Origin: Archangium sp.
GTDB taxonomy: Bacteria; Myxococcota; Myxococcia; Myxococcales; Myxococcaceae
Assembly (NCBI GenBank): GCA_016792935.1
Contig: JAEUJS010000423.1
Span: 1 to 34,412, forward strand
Direction of reading: 5' to 3'
Length of the DNA: 34,412 bases
Shown here: positions 24,538 through 33,000 of the stretch, in pieces
How positions within the stretch are numbered: position 1 is the first letter of the stretch
Layout: each line of letters opens with the position of its first letter
Position numbers and translations under genes: made by a program
Notes under the pieces: model-generated
What the model saw: the letters and a program-made list of their open reading frames with translations, nothing else
Databases searched by the model: none
What the model was told of the DNA's origin: nothing

Positions 24538-26724
24538 GCGCGGCCGCGAGAGTTCGAGCAGCGGGGCGGCGGCTGGAGCGAGACGCGGCGTGACGCGCGA
24601 GCGATCGCCCCGCGTGCGCAGGAAGATCGCGTCTTCGTACGGCCACCGCCGCACGCCCTTCTCGTCGAGCGCGAACGACTCGTCGACGCCGTTCACGCCG
24701 ATGAGCGCGACGCCCGGCTCACCCGAATCGAACCAGCCGCTGGTGCGCTGACCTCCGAGCGTGTGCCACCGTTCCACGCTCGGAAGCGCGGCCACGCGCG
24801 GGTGCGCACCGAGCAGCGCGAGCAGCAGCGAAGGCACGTCGTTCTGCGAGAGCCGTTCCTCGTCGAGGGCCCGCTGCACCGCCTCGAGCGCACCACGCAC
24901 GTCGGCGCCGCTGGCTTCCGCGCGCGCGATGAAGGCCGGCGGCACGACGATGAGAAAGGGGACGCGCGTCTTCGCGTCGTCGGTCTCGTGGTCGAAGTCG
25001 TTCGGTCCCCATACGTATGCATCGCCCGTCGAGTGGTCGGCTATCAGGAGCACCAGGGTGCGGTCCGAGCTGCCCGCGGCGTCGAGTCCGGCGAGGAAGC
25101 GCTTCACCGCTTCGTCGGTGTACGCGTACGTCACGAGGCGCTTGAGGTCGTCGGTGGACGCCGTGGTGACCGCGCGCCCGGGCTCGAGCAACGCCGCCGC
25201 TCGTGCGCGAACGTCTTCGGGCAGGTCGGTGGGTGGCGTGAAGGGCGAGTGGTTCGACAGCGACATCACCAGCGCCATGCGCGGTCCGTCGCGCACGCCC
25301 GCGCTCACGCGACGCGCCGCTTCGTCGACGAGCGCGAAGTCAGACACGCCGCCCCACGCACCGCGCGGCGACGTCGCCGGGAAATCGGCCTCGGCCACCA
25401 CCTCGACGAAGCCGCGCCTGCGCAGGAACGGGCCCATCTCGTCGTAGTCGGGGTCGGAGCCGTAGAAGAACGAGCCCTGAAACCCCGCCGTGGCGAGCAC
25501 GTCGCCGGCGCACCGCAGCGGCACCGAGCCCTCGCGGTCGAGGTCGCGAATGAGGCTGATGTTCCACGGGAGCGTGCCGAGGCCACACGTCATGGCGGCG
25601 AGCCCCTGCGCAGTGCGCACGCCAGCCTGGTACGTGTGACGGCTGACGAGCACGCCAGGGTGCGGGCGCGCGTAGAGCTGGTTGATGAAGGGCGCGAGCG
25701 TCGCCGGCGCGTGCGGGTTGAGCGCGGCGAGGTCGTCGGCGCGAAAGCCCTCGAGCGAGACCTGCACCACGGCGACGCGCCCATCTCCGTCGGCGAAGAG
25801 CGCCTTCGAGAGCTGCCGGAACGCCTCGAGCAACGCGCGCGCGGGTGGTGAACGCGTCGGCTCGGCGTCGAGCGTCACCTCGTCGAGCGCACGCGCATGG
25901 GGGTGTGGACAGCGCAGCGGCCTCTCCTCGGGCCAACCCAGTCGCGCCGCTCCGCGCTTCAGCTCGTCGGGCGTCGGTTCCCACTCGGTGAGCAGCTCGA
26001 GCGGTGTGGGCGGCGGCTGACCCGAAAGAGAATCGACGGCGCTCTCGAGCACGCTGTCGAGTGGATCTCCCAGGCCCGCGGGGCCGAGGCGCGAAGAGCT
26101 CAACGCGAAGCCCCGCACCGCGAGCTGCGAGCCGAGCACGCCCGCCACGAGCACCGCGACGAAGCCCGCACTCCACTGGGGATGCGGCCACGCGTCTTCA
26201 CGCACCGCGCGACGTGCGCGCCACGCCAACACCCCGAGGAAGACGCTGCCGCAGAGCAACGCGGGAATGAGAATGCGCTGGTAGCGAATGAAGCCCGGAG
26301 CGCCCTCGATGAACGACGGCTCCGCGGCCGCGTCGAGCATCTCGCGCAGCGTCGAGAAGGCGCCGCGCTCGGCCTTCACTTCCTGCTCGGTGACGGTGAT
26401 GAGGTACAGCGCGACCGCGCACGGCAAGACGAGCAGCACCGCGCCGAACGCCTGCACGCGCCTGCGGAAGAGCGGCACCGCGGCGAGCGCGATGATCAAC
26501 GTCAGCAGCGCCGCCACGAGCCACGCGGCGTGCGAGAAATCGAGGACGGTTCCGGCGAGCGCCCGGCTGGCGCGCTCGAAGTTCGAGCCGCCACGCACGC
26601 GCATCGCGACGGCCAGTCGGGATGGAAGCAGCGCGAGTGCGAGCAACACCCACGCGGTGGTGGCGGCCCAGGCTCCGCGCGGCGCCGCCGGGCTGAAGCC
26701 CTCGTTCTTCGTGGCGCTGCGCAC
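24496..26724 (-). CDS. Membrane LTA-synthase-like sulfatase / phosphoglycerol transferase family protein
   Basis: 742 residues from GTG 26724. About five hydrophobic segments in residues 20-205 (near 20-40, 65-88, 92-112, 150-170 and 185-205) are followed by an extracytoplasmic alkaline-phosphatase-superfamily domain (about 310-690). Residues matching LtaS: Glu325 in VSLEGFRADDL, catalytic Thr371 in GVRTAQGLAAMTCG, His492 in LSNHSPFTPP, Asp563-His564 in LLIADHSTGD. Enzymes of this type move phosphoglycerol or phosphoethanolamine groups onto envelope glycans or lipids, or cleave sulfate. The C-terminal STTVDSSTVE is repeat-derived, and the TAA stop shares its last A with the ATPase ATG. It diverges from the MYXO-CTERM lipoprotein (64 bases between starts) and heads the minus-strand run. 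Confidence 0.9.
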   Translation of the reverse strand: MRSATKNEGFSPAAPRGAWAATTAWVLLALALLPSRLAVAMRVRGGSNFERASRALAGTVLDFSHAAWLVAALLTLIIALAAVPLFRRRVQAFGAVLLVLPCAVALYLITVTEQEVKAERGAFSTLREMLDAAAEPSFIEGAPGFIRYQRILIPALLCGSVFLGVLAWRARRAVREDAWPHPQWSAGFVAVLVAGVLGSQLAVRGFALSSSRLGPAGLGDPLDSVLESAVDSLSGQPPPTPLELLTEWEPTPDELKRGAARLGWPEERPLRCPHPHARALDEVTLDAEPTRSPPARALLEAFRQLSKALFADGDGRVAVVQVSLEGFRADDLAALNPHAPATLAPFINQLYARPHPGVLVSRHTYQAGVRTAQGLAAMTCGLGTLPWNISLIRDLDREGSVPLRCAGDVLATAGFQGSFFYGSDPDYDEMGPFLRRRGFVEVVAEADFPATSPRGAWGGVSDFALVDEAARRVSAGVRDGPRMALVMSLSNHSPFTPPTDLPEDVRARAAALLEPGRAVTTASTDDLKRLVTYAYTDEAVKRFLAGLDAAGSSDRTLVLLIADHSTGDAYVWGPNDFDHETDDAKTRVPFLIVVPPAFIARAEASGADVRGALEAVQRALDEERLSQNDVPSLLLALLGAHPRVAALPSVERWHTLGGQRTSGWFDSGEPGVALIGVNGVDESFALDEKGVRRWPYEDAIFLRTRGDRSRVTPRLAPAAAPLLELSRPRQDCSTTVDSSTVE

Positions 26725-26788
26725 GGCGCGCTTCTGCCACGACTCGGAGTGCTACGCTCGCACGCGGGCCGAAGCAGCGAGCTCCTCG

Positions 26789-28414
26789 ATGAGACATTCA
26801 CTCGGCGGTGCGACGCTGGTCTTCGCGGTGCTGACCGCGTGCGCCCCGAGCCCCAGTGACTTCGACCCGCTCGACGACGTCGCGGTGCTTCGCCAGGCCG
26901 GCCTCCCGCGCATGCCAGTCGCACAGGGTGGAGTGACGAACGCGCGACTGGGCAGCTCCATCGCGGCGTGCCGTTCCAACGGGCTCTTCACAGCGCAGGC
27001 GTTCGCGACGGGCGCTCCCGGAATTGGCACCGCGTTGCTCTACACCTCGGGACCCTCGGCGTTCACGCCACCCGACGCGGGCAATGAGTTCGGCATCGGC
27101 GTGTTGTGCACCGGAAGTGGAAACCAGCCGGAGCTCATCGCGTGGAGCTCGGCACCCAACGCCTGGAGGCAGACGTTCAGCGGAAGCACGGACGTGCTCT
27201 TCGTCGGCGCGCGCGTCGACGCGATGGCGCGCGGTGACAGCGCCATGAGCCCGTACCTCATCGCGGTCGATGCGGGCCTCTACTCGAACACGGGCTCGAA
27301 CCAGCCGACCCTCATCAACACCGATTTGCGGCGCAACGTGCGGGTCGCGTGCGCGCACGGCAGCAACCTCTGCGCGGTCGCGCATCGCGCCAGCGGAGCC
27401 ACCATCTACAACGCTGAGCTGGGGCAGGAGCTCGACGCCATCCCTCCTCCCGACGCGGGTCGCAGCGTCACGGCCATCGCCATCGGAGAGCTCAGCCCCG
27501 CGCCAGGCCTCGAGGTCGCGATCGCGGGTGACGGCGTGGTCGACGTCTACTCGCGCGGCATGCGAACGAGCTTGCTCTACACGTTGCGTCCGCCCCAGGC
27601 CGTTGCGGGCTTCGGTCAGGCGCTGGCCATCGACAGGATCGACGCGGGCGCCGGGTTGGCGTCGTTGTGGGTCGGCTCTCCGGGAGAAGCGCGCGTGTAT
27701 CGATTCCTCGGAGACGCAGGCGTGGTCGGCGTCGAGGTGAACGCGCCGGTGGGCACCGAGCTCGGGGGCGCGCTCGCGATCGAGACCGACGGAAAGCTGC
27801 TGGTGGGTGCGCCGCTGTGGGACGGGCCCTTCGTTGACGAGGGAGCGGTGTTCCGCGACACGCCCGAGGAATGGGCGCCGCTCGGCTTCATCCAGGGCGT
27901 GCAGCAGGAATGCGACGTGAGCGCGCCCTTCTGTCGCGTCACGGGCATGCCGGGCACCTGTTTCGTCGGTCGCTGCATTGGCGGCGTCGTCTGCGCGGAC
28001 CTGGTGGGCTCGACGAATTGCAGCATCGGCACCGACGCCGGCCCGAACGATCCAGACGGCGGCAGCGACGCGGGCAACACCGGAAACGATGCGGGCATGG
28101 TCGACGCGGGTTCAGTCATCGATGGCGGAAACGGCGTGGTCGATGCGGGCACGGGTGTCGTCGATGGCGGCACGCTCGACGCCGGCCTCGTTCGTGATGC
28201 CGGAAGTGACGCGGGCGGCGACGTGGTTCCCGTCGACGCAGGCCCCGACGTCGATGGTGGCGGTCGCGAGAACGACGCGGGAATGACCGACCCGCCTGCC
28301 GTGCCCGAGTTCACCATCATGCCGTGTGGCTGCGGTCAGTCGGCCCTCAGCCCCCTCGCGCTGCTCGCCCTGGCGTTCTTGCGCGGCAGGCGCACCTTCA
28401 ACCACACGCGCTGA
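26789..28414 (+). CDS. Lipoprotein with propeller-like body, Asp-Ala-Gly linker and MYXO-CTERM-like tag
   Basis: 541 residues from ATG 26789. Signal with lipobox LTAC (MRHSLGGATLVFAVLTACAP). Residues about 50-370 are repetitive beta-rich segments with short blocks such as ATGAPGIGTALLY, GDSAMSPYLIAV and LEVAIAGDGVVDVYS, like FG-GAP/integrin-type propeller blades. A Cys-bearing turn (CDVSAPFCRVTG) leads to a long D-A-G rich linker (about 400-505). The end MPCGCGQSALSPLALLALAF plus a basic tail (RGRR) has the Cys-Gly motif, hydrophobic stretch and Arg cluster of MYXO-CTERM sorting signals. It would therefore carry a lipidation signal at each end. No enzyme motif. Located 52 bases before the DUF1592 gene. 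Confidence 0.8.
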   Translation: MRHSLGGATLVFAVLTACAPSPSDFDPLDDVAVLRQAGLPRMPVAQGGVTNARLGSSIAACRSNGLFTAQAFATGAPGIGTALLYTSGPSAFTPPDAGNEFGIGVLCTGSGNQPELIAWSSAPNAWRQTFSGSTDVLFVGARVDAMARGDSAMSPYLIAVDAGLYSNTGSNQPTLINTDLRRNVRVACAHGSNLCAVAHRASGATIYNAELGQELDAIPPPDAGRSVTAIAIGELSPAPGLEVAIAGDGVVDVYSRGMRTSLLYTLRPPQAVAGFGQALAIDRIDAGAGLASLWVGSPGEARVYRFLGDAGVVGVEVNAPVGTELGGALAIETDGKLLVGAPLWDGPFVDEGAVFRDTPEEWAPLGFIQGVQQECDVSAPFCRVTGMPGTCFVGRCIGGVVCADLVGSTNCSIGTDAGPNDPDGGSDAGNTGNDAGMVDAGSVIDGGNGVVDAGTGVVDGGTLDAGLVRDAGSDAGGDVVPVDAGPDVDGGGRENDAGMTDPPAVPEFTIMPCGCGQSALSPLALLALAFLRGRRTFNHTR

Positions 28415-28466
28415 GCTGTTCGCGAAGAGCTGAGGCTCAGTGGGGTAGCCTTCAGGAATCTCCAAC

Positions 28467-30095
28467 ATGCGCTCTCAACTTCTCCTCGCGGCCGCGACGT
28501 TCGCTGCGTTCACGTCGTGCGTGGGCAGCGTGACCGACGTGGTGCCCGAAGTTCCCGGTGTCGGTGGCGGCATCGGAACGACCGGTGGAGGCACCGGTGA
28601 TGGTCCACGCACGTGCCGGCCCGTGAGCGCTCCGATGCGCGCGATGACGGCGCGGCAGTTCGACTGGGTGGTCGAAGATTTGCTCGGCGACACCACCCGT
28701 CCCGCGCGCGTCTTGCAGCGCCCACAGTCCGAGACGCGCTTCGACAACCACCACGAGTGGATCGCGCCCGACGAAGTGCTGCTGCGCTTCTACGTGTCCA
28801 CCGCCGAAGCGCTCGCCACCAACGCGTTGCCGCGGCAAGCGACGTTGTTCCCATGCGCCAACCCGACGAACGCCACCGCCGAGAGCGCCTGCCTCGATCA
28901 AATTCTCGACACCTTCGCGCGCCGCGCGTGGCGACACACGTTGAGCGCCGACGAACGCACCTCGCTGCGCACCGTCTTCACCACCGTTCGAGGTCTCACC
29001 GGCGCGACGTGGAACGACGGCCTCTCGGCGGTGCTGCAGGTGCTGTTGCAGTCGCCGCAGTTCCTCTATCTGACCGAGGTCGGCAGTCCCGTCGCGAACG
29101 CGGAGCGTCCGACCTCGCAGCTCACGCCCATCGAGGTCGCCTCGCGTCTGTCCTTCCTCCTCTGGGGCTCGGTGCCCGACGTGACCCTGCTCGACGCCGC
29201 CGAACAGGGACGCCTCGTGACGAAAGATGACGTCTCGCGTGAAGCGCGCCGCATGCTCGCCGACGCCAAAGCGCGCCGCGGCTACCTCGACTTCTCGCGC
29301 CAGTGGTTGGAGCTCGAGACCATCGACGCGGTGAACAAAGACAGCACGCGCTTCCCGAGCTGGAACGCCATGCTTGCCACCGCGGCCGCGAGCGAGCTCG
29401 ACGCGTTCGCCGGCGACACGTTTGCGAGCGGGGGCAGCTACCGCGACCTGATGCTCGGCACGCAGACCAACGCCACCGGGGCGCTCGCCACCGTCTACGC
29501 CGGCTCGACGCGCGCAGGCGTGCTCACCCGCGTCGCCTGGCTCGCCACGCACGCGCACCCGCTCGACACCTCGCCGACGCTGCGCGGCAAGGCGATTCGC
29601 ACGCGTTTCTTGTGCGAAGAAATTCCTGCTCCGCCGCCGGGCGTGAACGTGATGTTGCCGAACATCGCCGGGCCTTCGACGTTGCGTCAGCGCCTCGCCG
29701 CACATCTCGAGGCAGGCAGCAGCTGCGCGCAGTGCCACATCCTCATGGACCCCATCGGCTTCGGCCTCGAGGAATACGACGCGATGGGCGCGGGCCGCAC
29801 GACCGAGACGAACGGGCTCGCCATCGACTCCACCGGTTCCCTGGTCGCGGGTGGAAACACCACCAACTTCACCGGCGGCGTCGGGCTCTCGCAAGCGCTC
29901 GCCGACAGCACGCAGGCGCAGCGCTGCTACGTGACGCAGACGTGGCGGTACGCGCACGGCCGTTCGGAGACCTCGAAAGACCGCTGCCACCTCGACGCCG
30001 CGATGGCGTCACTGCCTCCGCAGGCGACGCTGCAGGACCTGGTGGTCGCAGTCGTCACCTCTGATGCCTTCCTCTTCCGGGAGTCGCTGCCGTGA
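28467..30095 (+). CDS. DUF1592/DUF1588 (planctomycete-type) lipoprotein with a CxxCH motif
   Basis: 542 residues from ATG 28467. Lipobox FTSC in MRSQLLLAAATFAAFTSCVG. The order of segments matches the DUF1587-DUF1595-DUF1592-DUF1588-DUF1585 series: MTARQFDWVVEDLLGDTT; CLDQILDTFARRAWRHTLSA; SAVLQVLLQSPQFLYLTE with ASRLSFLLWGSVPDVTLL; RAGVLTRVAWLATHAHP and RTRFLCEEIPAPPPGV; then C420-A-Q-C-H424 followed by MDPIGFGLEEYDAMG. The CxxCH is the usual c-type heme attachment motif and is typical of DUF1588. The family is common in Planctomycetes and Myxococcota and has no proven function. It overlaps the DUF1552 gene by 4 bases (GTGA), which implies tight coupling. Confidence 0.92.
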   Translation: MRSQLLLAAATFAAFTSCVGSVTDVVPEVPGVGGGIGTTGGGTGDGPRTCRPVSAPMRAMTARQFDWVVEDLLGDTTRPARVLQRPQSETRFDNHHEWIAPDEVLLRFYVSTAEALATNALPRQATLFPCANPTNATAESACLDQILDTFARRAWRHTLSADERTSLRTVFTTVRGLTGATWNDGLSAVLQVLLQSPQFLYLTEVGSPVANAERPTSQLTPIEVASRLSFLLWGSVPDVTLLDAAEQGRLVTKDDVSREARRMLADAKARRGYLDFSRQWLELETIDAVNKDSTRFPSWNAMLATAAASELDAFAGDTFASGGSYRDLMLGTQTNATGALATVYAGSTRAGVLTRVAWLATHAHPLDTSPTLRGKAIRTRFLCEEIPAPPPGVNVMLPNIAGPSTLRQRLAAHLEAGSSCAQCHILMDPIGFGLEEYDAMGAGRTTETNGLAIDSTGSLVAGGNTTNFTGGVGLSQALADSTQAQRCYVTQTWRYAHGRSETSKDRCHLDAAMASLPPQATLQDLVVAVVTSDAFLFRESLP

Positions 30096-31468
30096 AGAAC
30101 CACAAACTCTCTCGTCGTCATTTGCTTCGCGGCGCTGGCGCGTTGTTGCCGATTCCGCTGCTCAGCTCGCTCTTGCCTCGTGCGGCGCGCGCGCAAGCGA
30201 TGACACCTCCGACGCGCGTCATCTTCGTGCTGCAGGACAACGGCACGCTGCGTGACGAGTGGGCGCCCACGAGCGGAACAGGCGGAGCTTTCACCCTGCC
30301 CTTCGTGCTCGGCGGTCTGGCGAACGTGCAGAGCGACCTCACCGTGCTCGCCGGCATCGACAACCACGTCACGTGGAATCATTCCGGCAACGGCCACAAC
30401 ATCGGCAACGCGACGCTGCTGACGGCGATTGCGCGCACTGACGCGGCGAACGTTGGAGATGGACCCAACGCCGGCGGCCCGAGCATCGACCAGTACATCG
30501 CGGGCCGGTTGCCGATGGCTCCTCGCAGCTCGGTGAACATCAACCTGCCCTCGGGCGCGTTCGCGATTTCGTACCGCGACGTCGCGCAGCCGCAGAGCTC
30601 GCTCAACTTGTGGAGCGCGTTCAACGACCTGTTCGGCAACTTCATGGGCACGACCGACCCCGTCGTGCTCGAGCGCCGCCGCCGCATGCGCGAGTCGGTC
30701 ATCGACGGCGTCATCGACGACTTCCGTCACGTGAACACGCGCGTCGGCGTGGACGACAAGCGCAAGCTCGACCAACACCTCACGCTGCTGCGTGATTTGG
30801 AACTGCGGCTCGCGCTCGAAGCGCAGGGCACCTCGTGCGCGACGGATCCCCAGGCGCCTGCGTACGTGAACAACCGGCCGAACAACGAACACGCCGCGTA
30901 TCTGCTCGCGCTCGCATGCGCGTGTCAGCTCACGCACGTCGGCAGCTACATGATCAACGGGCCGCAGGGAGACCCGGCGTTCACGGTGCGCTTCACCGGC
31001 GGCGACTACCACAACTGGATCCACCAGGGCCCCGACTACGGCCTCGACCCCGTGCGCCGCCGCGAAGATTGGCGCACCACGATGAACTACTACTCGAATC
31101 AGTTCGGTCAGCTCGTCAGCCGCTTCAAGAGCACGCCTGATTCCGACGGCAACTCGCTGCTCGACAACTCGGTCATCGTCTGGACCAACGTGTTCGGCAT
31201 GGGCAGCTACCACGACTTCTTCGAGCTCCCCGTGGTGCTCGCCGGTCGCGCGAGTGGACGTCTGCGCAGCGGCCGCTTCCTCGACTACCGACGCTCGCGC
31301 GCTGCGATGCCCACCGTGTTCGGGCCTTCGTACAACCGCCAGGCGTACGTGAACGAGACCACCAACAACCTCTACGTCTCGCTCGCGCAGCTGGCCGGTT
31401 TGAGTGACGTGCAGACCTTCGGTGACCCGATGTTCTGCAGCGGCGGCTTGCCCGGACTGGTCGGATGA
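30092..31468 (+). CDS. Tat-exported DUF1552 protein
   Basis: 458 residues from GTG 30092. The N-terminus has a twin-arginine signal (LSRRHLLRGAG) and hydrophobic stretch (ALLPIPLLSSLLPRAARAQ), so it is probably exported folded, possibly with a cofactor. The body is typical of DUF1552: RVIFVLQDNGTLRDEWAP, VLAGIDNHVTWNHSGNGHN, GPSIDQYIA, GGDYHNWIHQGP and NSLLDNSVIVWTNVFGMG. Several His residues (HNIGN, GDYHNW) could bind metal. DUF1552 genes almost always accompany DUF1592 genes, and the pair is presumed to act together outside the cytoplasm; chemistry unknown. Overlaps the previous gene (GTGA) and the next (ATGA) by 4 bases each. Confidence 0.92.
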   Translation: MKNHKLSRRHLLRGAGALLPIPLLSSLLPRAARAQAMTPPTRVIFVLQDNGTLRDEWAPTSGTGGAFTLPFVLGGLANVQSDLTVLAGIDNHVTWNHSGNGHNIGNATLLTAIARTDAANVGDGPNAGGPSIDQYIAGRLPMAPRSSVNINLPSGAFAISYRDVAQPQSSLNLWSAFNDLFGNFMGTTDPVVLERRRRMRESVIDGVIDDFRHVNTRVGVDDKRKLDQHLTLLRDLELRLALEAQGTSCATDPQAPAYVNNRPNNEHAAYLLALACACQLTHVGSYMINGPQGDPAFTVRFTGGDYHNWIHQGPDYGLDPVRRREDWRTTMNYYSNQFGQLVSRFKSTPDSDGNSLLDNSVIVWTNVFGMGSYHDFFELPVVLAGRASGRLRSGRFLDYRRSRAAMPTVFGPSYNRQAYVNETTNNLYVSLAQLAGLSDVQTFGDPMFCSGGLPGLVG

Positions 31469-32964
31469 TCAAACGCATCGCGGTCGCAGCAGGCGCGCTC
31501 GTGTTGAGCGGCTGTTTCGATCTTCCTCCGCGCGGTCCTCCCGATGGAGGCGGCACCAACTTCAGCGACGGTGGCTGTGATGCGCCCGCACTCTTCGTGC
31601 GCTCCTGCGTGACCGGCTGTCACGACGCGACCATCAAACAGGCGGGCCTCGACCTCGTCACGTTGCCGCTCGAGCCGCGGCTGTTCGGCAAACACGCGGC
31701 GGCGCGGCCTGACTACCTCCTCATCGACCCCGAGCTGCCCGACGAGAGCGCGCTCATCGTGAAGCTCTCCTCGATGCCTCCCTTTGGCGCGCAGATGCCG
31801 CTGGGTGGCTCACTGTCGTCCGCGGACAAGGCGTGCGTGCAGTCGTGGGTGGACTCAGTCGTCGACGCAGGGCTGTCTGATGCGGGCTTCGTGATGCCTG
31901 ATGCGGGCGTTCCTGATTCCGGGACCTCCGACGCGGGCTCGAGCGATGGAGGCGGCGGTCTTCCCGACGCAGGCGCGTTCGACGCGGGGCGCTTCTGGGG
32001 GCCGCTCGCAGATGATGCGGGTTGCGCACCTCCGGTCGATGGCGGCCAGTGGTGCGTGTTTCAGGTCGTGCCCGAGCCGCTGTACTCGGTGCGTGGTCTC
32101 GCGAGTGACGACATCTGGGCCGTCGGCTCGCGTGGAGCGGCGTACCACTACGACGGCGTCAGCTGGTCGCGCTCGGACTCGGGCGTCAGCGTCACGTTGT
32201 TCGACGTGTTCCCCGTCACCGCGAACGACGTGTGGGCGGTTGGAGAGCGCGGACTCGTGCTCCATCTCGACTCGTCAGGGTGGCAGCCGCTCTCGTGGTC
32301 GCCGAGCTTGATGGACGCTGGCCTCCAGCTGAACGGCCAGCCGACGTGGGACCTGGGCGGCGTGTGGGTCGATGGAACGGAAGTGTGGGTCGCCGGTGGC
32401 GGCTCGACGCTCGCGCATCGCGTCGGCGGCTCGATGCAGGTGGTGCAGACGACGCACCCCAATCAGCCGGGCGCGGACTTCATTCGTCTCTTCTCGCGCG
32501 GACCGAACGAGTGGTGGGCCGCGGGCGACATGACCTTCTTCGAGTGGGACGGCGCAGCGCCTTCGTGGACGCAGGGACGTGGAGCGATTCTTCGCGTGTT
32601 CGGAATGGCGGGCTCGACGCACCCCACGATGGGCCGCATCCTCGTGGCGGTCGGAGCGGACGGGCAGATGCTCCAGTACTCGTACACCGACACCGGCGCG
32701 TATCCCTGGCAGCCGCCGAGCTGGAACGCGGAGACGTATGAGCTGCGCCGCGATCTGCGCTCGGTGTGGCTCAACGCCGACGGTGGTCTCGGCTGGACCG
32801 TCGGGCTCGATGGACAGCTCGTGCACTTGAACGTGCCGCAGCGTCGCTATCAGCGCTCGATGACACCGACGTCGGACCATCTGCTCGGCGTGTGGGGCGT
32901 GACCGTCAACGACGCGTGGGCCGTTGGCGGTCGTAGCACCGGCGTGCTGCTCCACTCACGCTGA
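31465..32964 (+). CDS. Lipoprotein with cytochrome-like CxxxCH motif, Asp-Gly linker and beta-propeller
   Basis: 499 residues from ATG 31465. Lipobox LSGC (MIKRIAVAAGALVLSGCFDL). Residues about 40-125 resemble a planctomycete-type c-cytochrome-like domain: ALFVRSCVTGCHDATIKQAG (C48-x3-C52-H53), then AGLDLVTLPLEPRL and a PPFGAQMPLGGSLSSAD end. CxxxCH has one more spacer residue than the standard CxxCH. A D-A-G-rich linker follows (about 130-180), then a C-terminal beta-propeller of DIWAVGSRGAAYHYDG-like blades (NDVWAVGERGLVLHL, WDLGGVWVDGTEVWVAGGG, LLGVWGVTVNDAWAVGGRST). Third gene of the DUF1592-DUF1552 operon, overlapping the DUF1552 stop by 4 bases. Convergent with the last gene of the window. 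Likely a surface partner of the two upstream proteins. Confidence 0.85.
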   Translation: MIKRIAVAAGALVLSGCFDLPPRGPPDGGGTNFSDGGCDAPALFVRSCVTGCHDATIKQAGLDLVTLPLEPRLFGKHAAARPDYLLIDPELPDESALIVKLSSMPPFGAQMPLGGSLSSADKACVQSWVDSVVDAGLSDAGFVMPDAGVPDSGTSDAGSSDGGGGLPDAGAFDAGRFWGPLADDAGCAPPVDGGQWCVFQVVPEPLYSVRGLASDDIWAVGSRGAAYHYDGVSWSRSDSGVSVTLFDVFPVTANDVWAVGERGLVLHLDSSGWQPLSWSPSLMDAGLQLNGQPTWDLGGVWVDGTEVWVAGGGSTLAHRVGGSMQVVQTTHPNQPGADFIRLFSRGPNEWWAAGDMTFFEWDGAAPSWTQGRGAILRVFGMAGSTHPTMGRILVAVGADGQMLQYSYTDTGAYPWQPPSWNAETYELRRDLRSVWLNADGGLGWTVGLDGQLVHLNVPQRRYQRSMTPTSDHLLGVWGVTVNDAWAVGGRSTGVLLHSR

Positions 32965-33000
32965 TTGCCCACCGTGCGTCGTCGCCCCAGCGGGCTTTGA

